Below the pieces are notes generated by a model, which was given only the letters and a program-made list of their open reading frames with translations, was not told where the DNA came from and searched no databases. This document shows positions 55,004-63,863 of a stretch of DNA of 64,000 nt, piece by piece. The stretch's first letter is position 1; each line of letters opens with the position of its first letter. Source of the DNA: Planctomycetota bacterium (GTDB taxonomy: Bacteria > Planctomycetota > Planctomycetia > Gemmatales > Gemmataceae); assembly GCA_016191165.1 (NCBI GenBank), contig JACPPF010000178.1:47728-111727 (forward strand), read 5' to 3'. Both the position numbers and the translations under genes were made by a program.

Positions 55004-57340
55004 TCAGCGATAATGGATACCCCACGGCCGGCCGTTGGTGGTGATGCGCCAGCGGATGTTGCCGGCGCGGTCCATTTCGGCGACTTCGCGGGTGTTCATG
55101 CTGGCGACGAGGACGTTGCCGTTGGGGAGCTTGGTGGCGCGGAAGACGCCGGGGAAGCTCTTGGTCCAGATTTCAGTCCCCTTGCGGTCGATCTCGCGGA
55201 CGGTGCCGGTGTTCATGCTGGCGACGAGGAAGTTGCCGTTGGGCTGCATCTCGACGCTGCACCAGTTGCCCTGCGTATTGGTCTGGACGGTGCGGATTTG
55301 CTTGCCGGTGGCGTCCATCTCGATGATCTGCCCTTGGGCGGTGATGGCGACGATGTGGCCGTTCTTGGCCTTGTGGGCGCTGAAGATGTAGAACTGCGGC
55401 CCTGGGGTGTAGCGGTAGACTTCGGTCTTGTTGGGTCTGACCTCCATGACCATGTTGTAGGAGGCGATGAAGGTGTTGCCGTTGGGGAGTCGCTGGCAGC
55501 AGATGGGGTTGACGGGGGTGCGGTAGTCCCAGAGGATGTTGCCCTTGCTGTCGCGTTCGGTGACGCGGTTGGCGTTATTCTCGGCGACGAGCACCCGGCC
55601 GTTGGGCAGGGTGTGGGCGTCCATGGCGCCCATGACGCCGGCGAAGCTGAAACGCTTGGGGCCGCCGCGGGTGCCTTCCCAGACCTGGCCCTGGATATTG
55701 CCGATGCGGCTGTCGTATTCGGCGACGGTGATGAGGCCGAGGTAGCTCTCACGATCATCGATGGCGGCAAGATCGATCTTGGCGGCGTTGTCGTTGAGCC
55801 ATTTGTCCCAGGCCTTGGCGACCTTCTGGCGGGAACCGGGCGAGCCGGCGTGAATGGTCTCGGTCGGGCCCTTGTCGTCGGCGAGGCGGTAGAGTGCCTC
55901 TTCCACCTTGGGCAAGTAAGGCGCGGGGAGCGTGTTGATCAACTTGACGAAGCTGGGCAGCGCGGACTTGTCGCGCGCCGCCAACATGCCCTGCGCGGCC
56001 CGCAAACGAACGACCGGATGCGGGTCGTCGAGCAAGCCGCGGACCTTGGCGACGTGGCTTTTGAGCCCTACATGGCCGAGCACATACGCGGCCGCGCCGC
56101 GGCGCACCGGGCTGGCGTCGCCGATCGCATCGATGAGGGCCGGCTCGACCTTGGTTTCGCGCAAACTGAGCATCGTCAAACACGTGAGGATTTCCTCTTC
56201 CACGACCTCATCGTCTGCAAAGGGAGCATACGCCAGTAACGTTTGAATCAACTCGGCAGGCGAGGTTTGTTTTTGCTGGGGCCTTGCAAGCAAATGGGCG
56301 GCCGCGATCGGAATGGTTGAACTGCTCGACTCGCGGATTTTTTCCAGACACTGTTGCGCCCGGTGCGACAGTTCGGCGCTCGAATCATACTCGACTTCTT
56401 TCAGAAACGCGACGACGGGCATTCCCTCCTTGATCAGTTTTTGGCTCGCCTGTTCACGCAGGAAGTAGGAGCCGTGTCCGAGGTTCCTCACGAGGCTGCG
56501 AAAGCGGCGCTGGTCGGCCTCGTTGAGCGTTCGCTTACGGAAGAAATCGAGCAGGCCAGTTTGCGTCGTTTGAATCTTGGCCTCTCGGAGAATCGTCTCA
56601 TCGCCGGACAACGCCTCGTCCAACGCCTGCACCGGACGCTTGCCGTAAAGGCCCTGAAGAACACGTTCGCGGACCTGGGCATCGGGATCGCCCAGCATTT
56701 CACGAAGTTTCTCGCGATATTCCGCGCCGCTGCGCCGGCCGATCAGGTAGGCCGCGACTTGACGCTTGAACGGGAACGGATCCTTCAGCGCGTTGACGAA
56801 CATGGGATCCACTTTCCCGGGTTCGATCGTCAATCGGCCCAGGCAGGTCAGCAACTCTTCCTCCAGGAAGGCGTCGCTGACGATGCTCGGGAGGTAGTTG
56901 AACAACACCTCGGCCGCCTTCGGCTCCTTGCGCGCCGCCAGCACGCGAGCGGCCGCGGCGATCGGCTCGGTTTGCATCGAGGCTTCGATGGTGCGGATGC
57001 AATCTTCGGCGCGCCGTTTCATCTCGAGCGTGTGGTTGGAAAGGGCGGCGCGCAGGAAGGGCAGCGCCCGTGAGCCGGCCAGCTTCAACTCGCGCGCGGC
57101 AGGTTCGCGTTCGCGGTAAACGTCGCTGCCGAGTTTCTGCACCAGACCGCCCAGATGCTTCGCGTCGCCCTCCTTCATGGAGCGCTTCTTGAAGAATTCG
57201 AGCAGCCCCTTGCCATCGGTCGGCAGCGGGGGATTGTGGTTTTTGAGCGTTTGTTCATCGCTGTCCAGTTGCGACTGGGCGTACGTGGTCGTCGCCAACA
57301 GCAAGCCAAGAACGATGCCGATCCAGCGATGACGTTTCAT
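55004..57340 (-). CDS. Exported HEAT-repeat plus beta-propeller protein
   Basis: A 778-residue protein with a signal peptide (WIGIVLGLLLATTTYAQSQ). The N-terminal ~500 residues are HEAT-like and contain an internal duplication: residues about 44-118 (GLLEFFKKRSMKEGDAKHLG) and a second copy about 260-340 (GLLDFFRKRTLNEADQRRFR), each followed by REREPA/REQASQ and HEAT helices. The C-terminal ~240 residues form a propeller with repeated LPNGRVLVAENNANRVTERD, LPNGNTFIASYNMVMEVRPN, QPNGNFLVASMNTGTVREID and LPNGNVLVASMNTREVAEMD. Likely an envelope scaffold or sensor; the ligand is unknown. Confidence 0.88.
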   Translation of the reverse strand: MKRHRWIGIVLGLLLATTTYAQSQLDSDEQTLKNHNPPLPTDGKGLLEFFKKRSMKEGDAKHLGGLVQKLGSDVYREREPAARELKLAGSRALPFLRAALSNHTLEMKRRAEDCIRTIEASMQTEPIAAAARVLAARKEPKAAEVLFNYLPSIVSDAFLEEELLTCLGRLTIEPGKVDPMFVNALKDPFPFKRQVAAYLIGRRSGAEYREKLREMLGDPDAQVRERVLQGLYGKRPVQALDEALSGDETILREAKIQTTQTGLLDFFRKRTLNEADQRRFRSLVRNLGHGSYFLREQASQKLIKEGMPVVAFLKEVEYDSSAELSHRAQQCLEKIRESSSSTIPIAAAHLLARPQQKQTSPAELIQTLLAYAPFADDEVVEEEILTCLTMLSLRETKVEPALIDAIGDASPVRRGAAAYVLGHVGLKSHVAKVRGLLDDPHPVVRLRAAQGMLAARDKSALPSFVKLINTLPAPYLPKVEEALYRLADDKGPTETIHAGSPGSRQKVAKAWDKWLNDNAAKIDLAAIDDRESYLGLITVAEYDSRIGNIQGQVWEGTRGGPKRFSFAGVMGAMDAHTLPNGRVLVAENNANRVTERDSKGNILWDYRTPVNPICCQRLPNGNTFIASYNMVMEVRPNKTEVYRYTPGPQFYIFSAHKAKNGHIVAITAQGQIIEMDATGKQIRTVQTNTQGNWCSVEMQPNGNFLVASMNTGTVREIDRKGTEIWTKSFPGVFRATKLPNGNVLVASMNTREVAEMDRAGNIRWRITTNGRPWGIHYR

Positions 57341-57414
57341 GTCCGAAACTCCGTGAGGTGACGGCGCGGAAACACTCCTACCAGATTAAACTGTCGGACC
57401 GGAAAATCCTAACG

Positions 57415-57440
57415 AAAAACGGCGGACCGTGCCGTTTTTT
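57415..57440. terminator. Terminator-like hairpin downstream of the DUF1080 gene
   Basis: AAAAACGGC (57415-57423) and GCCGTTTTT (57431-57439) form a nine-base-pair stem around GGACCGT. On either strand the arm is followed by T residues, so it resembles an intrinsic terminator. It lies about 90 bases after the stop of the DUF1080 gene that ends at 57527. Confidence 0.6.
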
Positions 57441-57526
57441 TGGCGCGCCGTCATGCCAAACCGCCACGCAAGCAAGGGAAACGCGGGAAACCACTTGCTT
57501 GCGCGGCAAGCTCGGAAGCATGTAAA

Positions 57527-58192
57527 TCAGTCCAGTAGTTTGATCTTGATGTCCTTGAAGTGGATGCGGGCGCCCTCGGCCTGAAAGCCAATCGGGCCGC
57601 TGGTGAGCGAGGTTTTGCCGGTGCTGACGGGGATGCCGTTGATGCTGACCGAAAGGGAACCGTCGGCGCGAACGGTGGCCTCGGTGGTGTTCCACTCGTG
57701 GCTGGGCTTGAGGGCTTTCTTCTGGGCGGCCTCGTCGAAGGTGGTTTCCTTCTTTTCCTTGCTGTCCTTGGGCCAGCCGGGGAAATAAATCTTGCCATGA
57801 TCCTTGTATCGGCCCTGGGGTTCAACCGATTTAGGCCAAACCTGGTGGGGCAGCTGGATATGAACGAGTAGGCCGCTGTTCATGGTCGTCTTTTCGGGTT
57901 GGTCCTTGGGGTACCTCCACGAGAAGCGAACAACGTAATTCTTGTAGGATTTTTCCGTGTAGAAGTAGCCGAAAGGGAAGCCGCTGACCTGGATTTCGCC
58001 GTTCTTGACGACGATGCCTTTTTCGGGATTGGCGAGGTCGGATTTCTTGAGGAAGGTTTTCCAGCCCTTCAGGTTCTTGCCGTTGAAGAGCGGCTTGAAG
58101 CCCTGATCGTCTCCCGCCTTGGCGGAATTGAAAAGCAAAGCGGCGCCAAGCGCGGCGCTGACCATGATCGCAACGGACGTTCGAGTTCTCAT
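57527..58192 (-). CDS. DUF1080 (3-keto-disaccharide hydrolase-like) protein, copy 1
   Basis: A 221-residue exported protein (signal SVAIMVSAALGAALLFNSAKA) with the lectin-like jelly-roll family features GFKPLFNGKNLKGWKTFLKK, YKNYVVRFSWRYPKDQPEKT, MNSGLLVHIQ and NTTEATVRADGSLSVSINGI, ending RIHFKDIKIKLLD. DUF1080 proteins bind or cleave sugars; some act as 3-keto-glycoside hydrolases working with Gfo/Idh/MocA dehydrogenases. A second copy lies upstream at 58285-58923, probably from tandem duplication. Confidence 0.92.
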   Translation of the reverse strand: MRTRTSVAIMVSAALGAALLFNSAKAGDDQGFKPLFNGKNLKGWKTFLKKSDLANPEKGIVVKNGEIQVSGFPFGYFYTEKSYKNYVVRFSWRYPKDQPEKTTMNSGLLVHIQLPHQVWPKSVEPQGRYKDHGKIYFPGWPKDSKEKKETTFDEAAQKKALKPSHEWNTTEATVRADGSLSVSINGIPVSTGKTSLTSGPIGFQAEGARIHFKDIKIKLLD

Positions 58193-58219
58193 GAGATCTC
58201 TCCTGGTGTAAGGTGGTAA

Positions 58220-58275
58220 GCCGCTTGCGGCTTAGCGCTTGCGTGGCGTCTTGCGAGCGCGATGCCGCAAGCGGC
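58220..58275. repeat. Inverted repeat between the two DUF1080 genes
   Basis: GCCGCTTGCGGC (58220-58231) and GCCGCAAGCGGC (58264-58275) are perfect complements; each arm is itself nearly palindromic. It lies between the tandem DUF1080 genes, downstream of the first-transcribed copy (58285-58923), and may attenuate readthrough or be a dispersed repeat. Confidence 0.6.
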
Positions 58276-58284
58276 AGTAAAAAA

Positions 58285-58923
58285 TCAGTCGAGCGTTTTG
58301 ACCTTGATGTTTTTGAAATGCAACTCCGAGCCTTCAGACTGGAAGCCGAAGGGACCTTCGACGAGGGTCATCTTGCCGGAGTTGACCTGGGCGCCATTGA
58401 CCTTGACGAGGACATCGCCGTCCTTGACGGTGACCTCGGTGGTGTTCCATTCACCGACCTTCTTGCGGACCTTGGCGAGTGCGGCGCCGCTGAACTTGGC
58501 CTTGGTCAGGCCGGTCTTGCCGATGGAGATGAACGAGCCGTGGCTGCCGTTGGCGCCCTGGACTTCGAGGCAGTTGGGCCAAACCTTGTGCTTGCCCTGG
58601 ATGTGCAACAAAAGGCCGCTATTGCCGCCGAATTTCTTGTCGTCTTTGAGGTTGGCCGGGCGTTTGTAGCGCCAGTCGAAGCGGATGACGCAGTTTTTGA
58701 AGCTCTTGTCGGTGTAGAAATAGCCAGCCGGGTTGCCGCTGACTTTGACGTAGCCATCGACGACGGTGAAGGTCTGGGTGGCTTTTTCGGGGAAGATCTT
58801 GAAGCCCGTAAGGTCAGTGCCGTTGAAGAGATCGACGAAGCCCTTGTCGTCGCCGGCGTGGGCCTGAAGGGAAAGGATCGCGAATCCGATGGCGATCAAC
58901 GCAACGCGGAGAGGGTGGAACAT
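58285..58923 (-). CDS. DUF1080 (3-keto-disaccharide hydrolase-like) protein, copy 2
   Basis: A 212-residue exported protein (signal RVALIAIGFAILSLQAHA) with the same fold as its neighbour: GFVDLFNGTDLTGFKIFPEK, FKNCVIRFDWRYKRPANLKD, NSGLLLHIQGKHKVWPN and ELHFKNIKVKTLD. The ATG at 58923 has GGGAG before it, and the longer frame to 59043 is not signal-like. Sequence drift between the copies is substantial, so the duplication is old. Confidence 0.92.
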   Translation of the reverse strand: MFHPLRVALIAIGFAILSLQAHAGDDKGFVDLFNGTDLTGFKIFPEKATQTFTVVDGYVKVSGNPAGYFYTDKSFKNCVIRFDWRYKRPANLKDDKKFGGNSGLLLHIQGKHKVWPNCLEVQGANGSHGSFISIGKTGLTKAKFSGAALAKVRKKVGEWNTTEVTVKDGDVLVKVNGAQVNSGKMTLVEGPFGFQSEGSELHFKNIKVKTLD

Positions 58924-59575
58924 GGCGGCTCCCTGGAAAATGGAAACGGGTGGGGTGGTGGAGTGAGATTCTATGCCGCAAACAAAACGCGGCCAACGAT
59001 TTCGCGGAGCAAAAGCGGTTGTCCACCGGGGGTGACAAGCCATTCTGGCGAATGAGTGTTCTCTAAAACCTCACGCAAGGACGCCAAGACATGGCACGGC
59101 AAGCCGCAACCAAAATGCACGGCGAAGAATTTATCACGAAAGCGCGAAAGAACGAAAACACGAAAACAACGATGGAAAATCACGTCCATTGTGCGTTGGA
59201 CCTCTCAAGCCGGGACTCCCAACCGTGCTTTTTTCGTGTTTTCGTTCTTTCGTACTTTCGTGAAGGATTTGGGAGAGATGACACGATCCAAGGACCGTGG
59301 TCGTCCACGAAGAATTTCGCTGATAGCAATGCACGGAACGGACGCCGCGAAAGAGACGCGAACTCGAAAACCTGAGTTTGACTGGAACGGCGTCCCACCA
59401 CCCTGTCTTTTTGGCGGCTTTGCGGCTTACGTGAGATTTTGGGTTCTGTCCGCCTTGACACGCTTGCGGCCCGCCGCTATCAGTCTTCGTGGTCCGACGG
59501 TCCTGCCCCGCCTCTCAAATGCGCCTTGACTTTCCCACTTTGCCAAAGTCCTTGGTCCGTTGCGGAGGAGACTTC
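58924..59575. other. Intergenic region without a gene, holding a 33-bp inverted repeat
   Basis: These 652 bases separate divergent genes. Between them, TCACGAAAGCGCGAAAGAAC and on (59134-59166) pairs with 59231-59263 (31 of 33 bases) across a 64-base spacer, an A-rich inverted repeat unlike the G+C-rich ones elsewhere. Short open frames on both strands lack protein-like composition. A GGAGGAG site at the end belongs to the next gene. Confidence 0.5.
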
Positions 59576-60331
59576 ATGCGAACCATTTTGGGATTGTCGG
59601 TGCTCGTCGTGGCGGGTTGCGCCACCGGGTTTGATCGCGGCATGTTGCAGGAACGTTTGCACAAGGAGGGCCTGGTCGAAATTCAGGACCGGGAAATCCA
59701 GGAAATTCGGGCCTTGAAGCCGCAACTGACGTTCCCTTGCCGGCTTGCCATCTATCTCAAACCGCCGAGCGCAAGCGATTGGCGCTGGACATCCCAGGAC
59801 AAGGAAATCCTGAATGCCTCGGCCAAGATCCTGCAGAAAGAAGGCATCGCCTCGACCGTCATTCCGATGAGTGGCATGTTCGCGAAGGACGGCGATCTGA
59901 AACATCTGCGCATGGAGGCGGCGCGATATGGAGCGGATGCCCTGCTCGTCATTCAGGGAGTGCAACAGACCGACAGCTATCTGAATCCGGCGGCCGTGCT
60001 CAATCTGACCGTCGTGGGTGGGTTCGTCGTTCCGGCCAGCCATCGCGACAGCCTCTTCCTCATCGAGGGCGTGCTGGTCGATGTCGGCAACGGTTGCCTG
60101 TATGCGTCCGTGGAAAGCGAGGGCGTAGGCAAAATCGTGCGGCCAACTTTCCTTGTGGACGACAAGGACGCCATAAGCCGCGCGAAGAAGAAGGCTCTGG
60201 AGGGGCTTGGCCCGGAACTGGTTCGGCACCTCAGAAGCTTGCACACGGGCCTGTCCGCTGCCAGGCGTGTTGAGGCGCCGTCGCAAGCGATCTTTTTGTC
60301 GCCGACGGTGCGGCGCGGGGCTAGGCGGTGA
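59576..60331 (+). CDS. Lipoprotein, function unknown
   Basis: A 251-residue product from ATG 59576 (GGAGGAG upstream). MRTILGLSVLVVAGC gives a lipobox with Cys15. The remainder has an alternating alpha/beta look (LTFPCRLAIYLKPPSASDW, RYGADALLVIQGVQQTD, LFLIEGVLVDVGNGCLYASV), recalling planctomycete lipoproteins with TolB-like or GNA1162-like stress folds. The family name is not certain. Confidence 0.75.
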   Translation: MRTILGLSVLVVAGCATGFDRGMLQERLHKEGLVEIQDREIQEIRALKPQLTFPCRLAIYLKPPSASDWRWTSQDKEILNASAKILQKEGIASTVIPMSGMFAKDGDLKHLRMEAARYGADALLVIQGVQQTDSYLNPAAVLNLTVVGGFVVPASHRDSLFLIEGVLVDVGNGCLYASVESEGVGKIVRPTFLVDDKDAISRAKKKALEGLGPELVRHLRSLHTGLSAARRVEAPSQAIFLSPTVRRGARR

Positions 60332-60390
60332 TGGGTGACAGCGCTCACAATGTACGAACGCGTTGTATCACTTGTCTGGTGGGGGAGAAC

Positions 60391-60780
60391 TCAAGTTTTC
60401 TCACAACCAAAATGCCTTATCGTATTCGCTTCCAGTTTCTTATATAGGGTGGGAATTTCTTTTAACATGATCTTTTCCAGCACGGCGACCCGACTCGTCG
60501 GGTCCGCCGCCGCCATGAAATCCTCCCATGTCGAAGACGACGATTGAGGTGCTCGCTCAACAATATCCGCGATTTCAAGCAATACCTTGGCCTCCGACGC
60601 CGCCCCGACCGCATCGACGGCTTCTGCCGTTTCACGCAATTCAAACCAATTATCCTGTGAAGCTCCCGCCTCGGGGCTAAGGTTGTAAAGCCACCCTCCC
60701 ATTTCCATGTCGATCAACAACACGTTGACCTGACGAACAGTCGCCTCCGCGCTCGTTAGTTCTGGTTGCGGCCTTTCCAA
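60391..60780 (-). CDS. DUF4375-like protein, possibly N-terminally truncated
   Basis: A 129-residue frame starting TTG at 60780. The segment TVRQVNVLLIDMEMGGWLYN then WFELRETAEAVDAVGA resembles DUF4375/DMP19-like small proteins (usually '..L..EVNNGGFDQ'). The reading continues upstream into family-like CWEIWNELLER until an in-frame TAA at 60805-60807, with no ATG or ribosome site. The real start may therefore be lost and the gene decaying. No function is proposed. Confidence 0.5.
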   Translation of the reverse strand: MERPQPELTSAEATVRQVNVLLIDMEMGGWLYNLSPEAGASQDNWFELRETAEAVDAVGAASEAKVLLEIADIVERAPQSSSSTWEDFMAAADPTSRVAVLEKIMLKEIPTLYKKLEANTIRHFGCEKT

Positions 60781-60804
60781 AAGCTCGTTCCATATTTCCC
60801 AGCA

Positions 60805-61095
60805 TTACTTTATCACGTCATCTCCAGACTCGGTGACATTCAGAGTTGTTTCAGTAAGAACCCTGAATGTCCTCATTCTCCGCTTCCGGTGTGAGCACGG
60901 GCGCCGACAGGACGTCGTGGTGGAAGACGGTATGGGCGATGTCGAGATTGGGGAACGCCAACGTCCCATCTGGAAGGAAAGAAAAAGGGTCGGGGGTCAA
61001 TAATTATTCAACGATTTTTGCATTTGACCAGTTCTCGTAAAATCAATGACCCCCGACCCTTTTTCTTCCCCTTTTTCTTCCGCCCTTTTTCTTCC
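60805..61095. repeat. Intergenic stretch with a 19-bp inverted-repeat element
   Basis: GAAAAAGGGTCGGGGGTCA (60981-60999) pairs perfectly with 61047-61065 around a 47-base A+T-rich loop; a few more bases match outside. This type of long hairpin with a GGGTCGGGGGTCA arm resembles REP-like elements. It directly adjoins a truncated gene fragment (61096-61242). The rest of the stretch, 60805-60980, has no gene. Confidence 0.65.
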
Positions 61096-61242
61096 GTTGC
61101 GATGGAAGCGAAAGAAACCGACGGCTCCCAACTCGGTTTGCAGTTTCGGCTGATAGACGTTGAGGTACATGCGATCGCTGCCTTCAACTTCCAGGGTCAC
61201 GTGATTCTGGATGACGTCCGCAACGCTACGAGGTATACTCAT
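61096..61242 (-). pseudogene. 5' fragment of a conserved hypothetical gene, truncated at the repeat
   Basis: From ATG 61242, which has GGAG upstream, the translation begins MSIPRSVADVIQNHVTLEVE and continues with GSDRMYLNVYQPKLQTELGA up to about residue 48. After that the frame is low-complexity and runs into the REP-like element. From memory this matches only the start of longer proteins annotated as hypothetical in other bacteria. It is therefore a fragment whose 3' part has been lost. Confidence 0.55.
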
Positions 61243-61379
61243 GATTGGCTCCGGTCGACGAAGGTCCTCAGGACCACTACCGCCTTGTGCGGTTCAATCA
61301 TTGAGGCTGCGAAAGCAGACCTCGCCGATCGACCGGAGCCATTTTATTGATCCGCCAAAACACGCCTCGTCGGTCTGAG

Positions 61380-61510
61380 GCGGAGCCTCGTTAGTATTTG
61401 CCATAGCAGATAACGCTCGGTTATGCTGCCGGGGTCGCCTCGGAGGACGTGGCCTCCGATGAATCAGAATGGCGGCCCCGGTCAGCTTCAGGGGTTGGTT
61501 CGGCTCGCCT
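61380..61510. repeat. Possible dispersed repeat overlapping the antitoxin 3' end
   Basis: The minus strand here contains CCCCTGAAGCTGACCGGGGC, which in another frame reads QPLKLTGAAIL. I recall that peptide as recurring in spurious products annotated across many genomes, which suggests a dispersed repeat. The arms CCTCGGAGGACGTGGCCTCC also carry short palindromes. The boundaries are approximate and based on memory of the motif, not on a search. Confidence 0.4.
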
Positions 61511-61651
61511 TTTTTGCGGGATGAGCTTGGCACCGACTGAGCCCTGACGCTTGCGAAGGTCTGCAAAAATCGCTTTGATGTCGAAACCGAATTTTGCAGC
61601 CAGCTTTTCGCGAATTTCGCGGACTTCGGCGACGATCGGGTCTTCCCACAT
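61421..61651 (-). CDS. Putative antitoxin of a PIN-toxin pair
   Basis: A 76-residue product. Residues 1-35 (MWEDPIVAEVREIREKLAAK then FGFDIKAIFADLRKRQG) look like the usual small antitoxin seen next to VapC-type toxins. The last ~25 residues (TPEADRGRHSDSSEATSSEA) are Ser/Thr/Ala-rich and not typical; they come from a repeat-like sequence overlapping the 3' end. It is downstream of the PIN gene (4-base gap), so the toxin comes first, the reverse of the common order. Confidence 0.7.
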   Translation of the reverse strand: MWEDPIVAEVREIREKLAAKFGFDIKAIFADLRKRQGSVGAKLIPQKRRAEPTPEADRGRHSDSSEATSSEATPAA

Positions 61652-61655
61652 GATG

Positions 61656-62126
61656 TTACTCTCCCATCAGTACTTCTGGCGTACAAATGATCGGCATTCG
61701 ATGCCCCGCCTTCTCACACACCAATGATATTCTCCGCGATATCTGCGCGTTTGCCAAGTGCTTGCAATTCCAGGTCAGCAGATAGTCAACGGCATGCACG
61801 GACGCCACCGCGACGTGGGCGGCGTCACGAGCAACATGCGGCGGCAGGACGCCAGAAGCCATGATGGCCTCCGCCAACGTTTCAGCGTCCGCCGTAATTT
61901 CCAGTTCCGCCAGGCCCGCGATGATCTTGAGACGTTTTTGCGCTTCTGCCGAATCGCCCGCCGAGGCTTCGTCGATGACGACTTGTGAAATAGTGCACTC
62001 AAATTCACTTCGGCGATTGGCCCACCATTCCTGTGTCGTCTGTTGATGTCCTGCGACAATCACGTCGCGACTGGGACGAGCGACCAGATAGCTGATAAAC
62101 GATGTTTCCAGGTAGACCGATTCCAT
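61656..62126 (-). CDS. PIN-domain toxin (VapC-like)
   Basis: A 156-residue PIN protein starting MESVYLETSFISYLVARPSR, a start typical of one VapC subgroup in which Glu replaces the first Asp. Other likely catalytic acids are in QVVIDEASAGDS and ARDAAHVAVASVHAVDYLLT. It is followed by a small antitoxin-like gene. Family members are RNases. Confidence 0.88.
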   Translation of the reverse strand: MESVYLETSFISYLVARPSRDVIVAGHQQTTQEWWANRRSEFECTISQVVIDEASAGDSAEAQKRLKIIAGLAELEITADAETLAEAIMASGVLPPHVARDAAHVAVASVHAVDYLLTWNCKHLANAQISRRISLVCEKAGHRMPIICTPEVLMGE

Positions 62127-62159
62127 GTTGATCCTTCATGGTCCCCGGGTAGGGCGCTA

Positions 62160-62282
62160 CTACTTCCGGACCTCCGTGAGCAACCACATTTTTAAGGCTT
62201 CGGATCCGTTGACGTACCATTCGCCGTACTCTTCGGAAACTTGCAACGTCTCCGATTAAAGCTGATAAGTAAGTTCGATCAT
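62160..62282 (-). pseudogene. Possible remnant of a small gene with an early stop
   Basis: GGAGGAGG stands just before ATG 62282, the strongest ribosome site in the region. The frame reads MIELTYQL, then TAA (62256-62258), then continues in phase as SETLQVSEEYGEWYVNGSEA then LKMWLLTEVRK to TAG. The second part has protein-like composition. It may be a small gene, perhaps linked to the adjacent PIN pair, inactivated by one stop. Evidence is limited to the ribosome site and composition. Confidence 0.3.
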
Positions 62283-62339
62283 TACTGCCTCCTCCCAGCA
62301 TCGTATCAAGAGCATGCGCCTGCCGCCAGAACCTACCAA

Positions 62340-63788
62340 TCAGCTCATGATCTCCCGAATCGCCGTGCCATGATCGATCGCCAACCGCTGCCGGCCCGGA
62401 ATCGCCAGGCGATGCGAATCGAGGCCCATGAGGTGCATGATGGTGGCGTGGATGTCGGTGACGTAATGGCGATGCTCGACGGCGTGGAAGCCGAGCTCGT
62501 CGGTCGTGCCGTGGACTATTCCGCCCTTGATGCCGCCGCCGGCCATGAGGACGGAGAAGCCGTAGATGTGGTGATCGCGGCCATCGCCGCCTTGCTGGCC
62601 TGGCGTACGGCCGAACTCGGTGGCGAGAACGACGATGGTGTCGTCGAGCATGCCGCGGCGTTTCAGATCGCTGATGAGCCCGGCGATCGGTTTGTCGATG
62701 GCTGCGCAGTTGCGGCTATGGTTGGCGCGTAACCCACCGTGCGCGTCCCAGGCGCCCGCGCCGCCGCCGCCGTGTTGAATCTGAATGAACCGCACGCCGC
62801 GCTCGACCAGGCGGCGCGATACCAGAAGCTGGGTTCCGAAATCGCGTGTCGCGGGGCTGTCGGTGCCGTAGAGGCGCTGCGTCTCTTGCGGTTCGCCACG
62901 GGTGTCGAGCACCTCGGGCAGCGAGGTTTGCATGCGGAACGCCAGCTCGTAGCTGCGGATGCGGGCTTGCAGGGCCTGATCGTCGGGATTGCGATTGGCG
63001 CTCTCGCGGTTGAGACGGTTGACGAGATCGAAACCGATCGCTTGCTCCTCATGGCGAAGGTCGGTCTCGGGGCGAACGAAATCGACGGGCCGGGCTGGAT
63101 CGACGCGTAGCGGAATGGCATCGTTGGCCGGTCCGAGGTAATGCCCATCGCGGGCGTTCCAGTAGGGGCGCACACCCATCGAGATGTACTGCGGCAGGTT
63201 GTCGTTGAGCGAGGCCAGGCCGTAGTTGACCCAGGCGCCGAGTGTCGGGTAGTTGCCATCGAGCATGTGCCGGCCGGAGTGGAACTGCGTCTGTGCGCCG
63301 TGATTGTTGTCCGAGGTCCAGAGGGAGCGAACGATGGCGCAGTCGTCGATGACGCCGGCGACGTGCGGGAACCAGTCGGTAACCTCGATGCCGCTCTGCC
63401 CGCGTTTGCTCCAGCCGACTTGCATTGGGAAGACGCGGATCCGTTGCTGCCCGTTGGCGTCGTTGACGACGACGACGCGATTGTTGCGATTGAGCAGTTC
63501 CGGACTCATCACATAGGCATACGGAGTTTCACTGATCGACTGCCCGGCATAGCGATTGAGCATCGGCTTGGGGTCGAACGATTCCAGATGGCTCATGCCG
63601 CCATTGAGGAAAAGCCAGATGACGCTCTTGGCCCTGGGAGCGAAGTGCGGCCGACCGTCCGGCGGCGACCAGCGCGGCTCATTGGAAACGGCGTCGCGCT
63701 GCAACATCGACGCGAGCGCCACACCAAAGACGCCCATGCTGGCGCTACCCAGAAACGCACGACGGGTACAGGGACATTTCGTGTGCAT
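62340..63788 (-). CDS. DUF1501 family protein, Tat-type signal
   Basis: A 482-residue protein starting [20 protein letters not shown], a twin-arginine-type signal. Family features are [60 protein letters not shown] and [17 protein letters not shown], and a final [20 protein letters not shown]. It belongs to the subgroup usually encoded beside DUF1549/DUF1553 cytochromes (PSD1-type), but no such gene is in view. The start at 63788 is chosen at the signal; the upstream frame is not protein-like. Confidence 0.93.
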   Translation of the reverse strand: MHTKCPCTRRAFLGSASMGVFGVALASMLQRDAVSNEPRWSPPDGRPHFAPRAKSVIWLFLNGGMSHLESFDPKPMLNRYAGQSISETPYAYVMSPELLNRNNRVVVVNDANGQQRIRVFPMQVGWSKRGQSGIEVTDWFPHVAGVIDDCAIVRSLWTSDNNHGAQTQFHSGRHMLDGNYPTLGAWVNYGLASLNDNLPQYISMGVRPYWNARDGHYLGPANDAIPLRVDPARPVDFVRPETDLRHEEQAIGFDLVNRLNRESANRNPDDQALQARIRSYELAFRMQTSLPEVLDTRGEPQETQRLYGTDSPATRDFGTQLLVSRRLVERGVRFIQIQHGGGGAGAWDAHGGLRANHSRNCAAIDKPIAGLISDLKRRGMLDDTIVVLATEFGRTPGQQGGDGRDHHIYGFSVLMAGGGIKGGIVHGTTDELGFHAVEHRHYVTDIHATIMHLMGLDSHRLAIPGRQRLAIDHGTAIREIMS

Positions 63789-63811
63789 GGTGTCCGACCT
63801 CCAATCGCAGG

Positions 63812-63848
63812 CGCAAGGGAGCGTTGGGCTTGTTCCCGCTTCCTTGCG
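63812..63848. repeat. Short inverted repeat between DUF1501 and the insertion sequence
   Basis: CGCAAGGGAGCG (63812-63823) and CGCTTCCTTGCG (63837-63848) match with one mismatch. The adjoining GGTCGCGGCTC is shared with the hairpin at 42246-42305, so it is probably a variant of the same repeat family. Confidence 0.5.
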
Positions 63849-63863
63849 GTCGCGGCTCTTCTT

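Noticed and set aside
54956..56239. 427-codon plus-strand frame
   Set aside because: Antisense to the HEAT/propeller gene; the composition (repeated GDEDVAV-like phrases) mirrors the propeller repeats read backwards.
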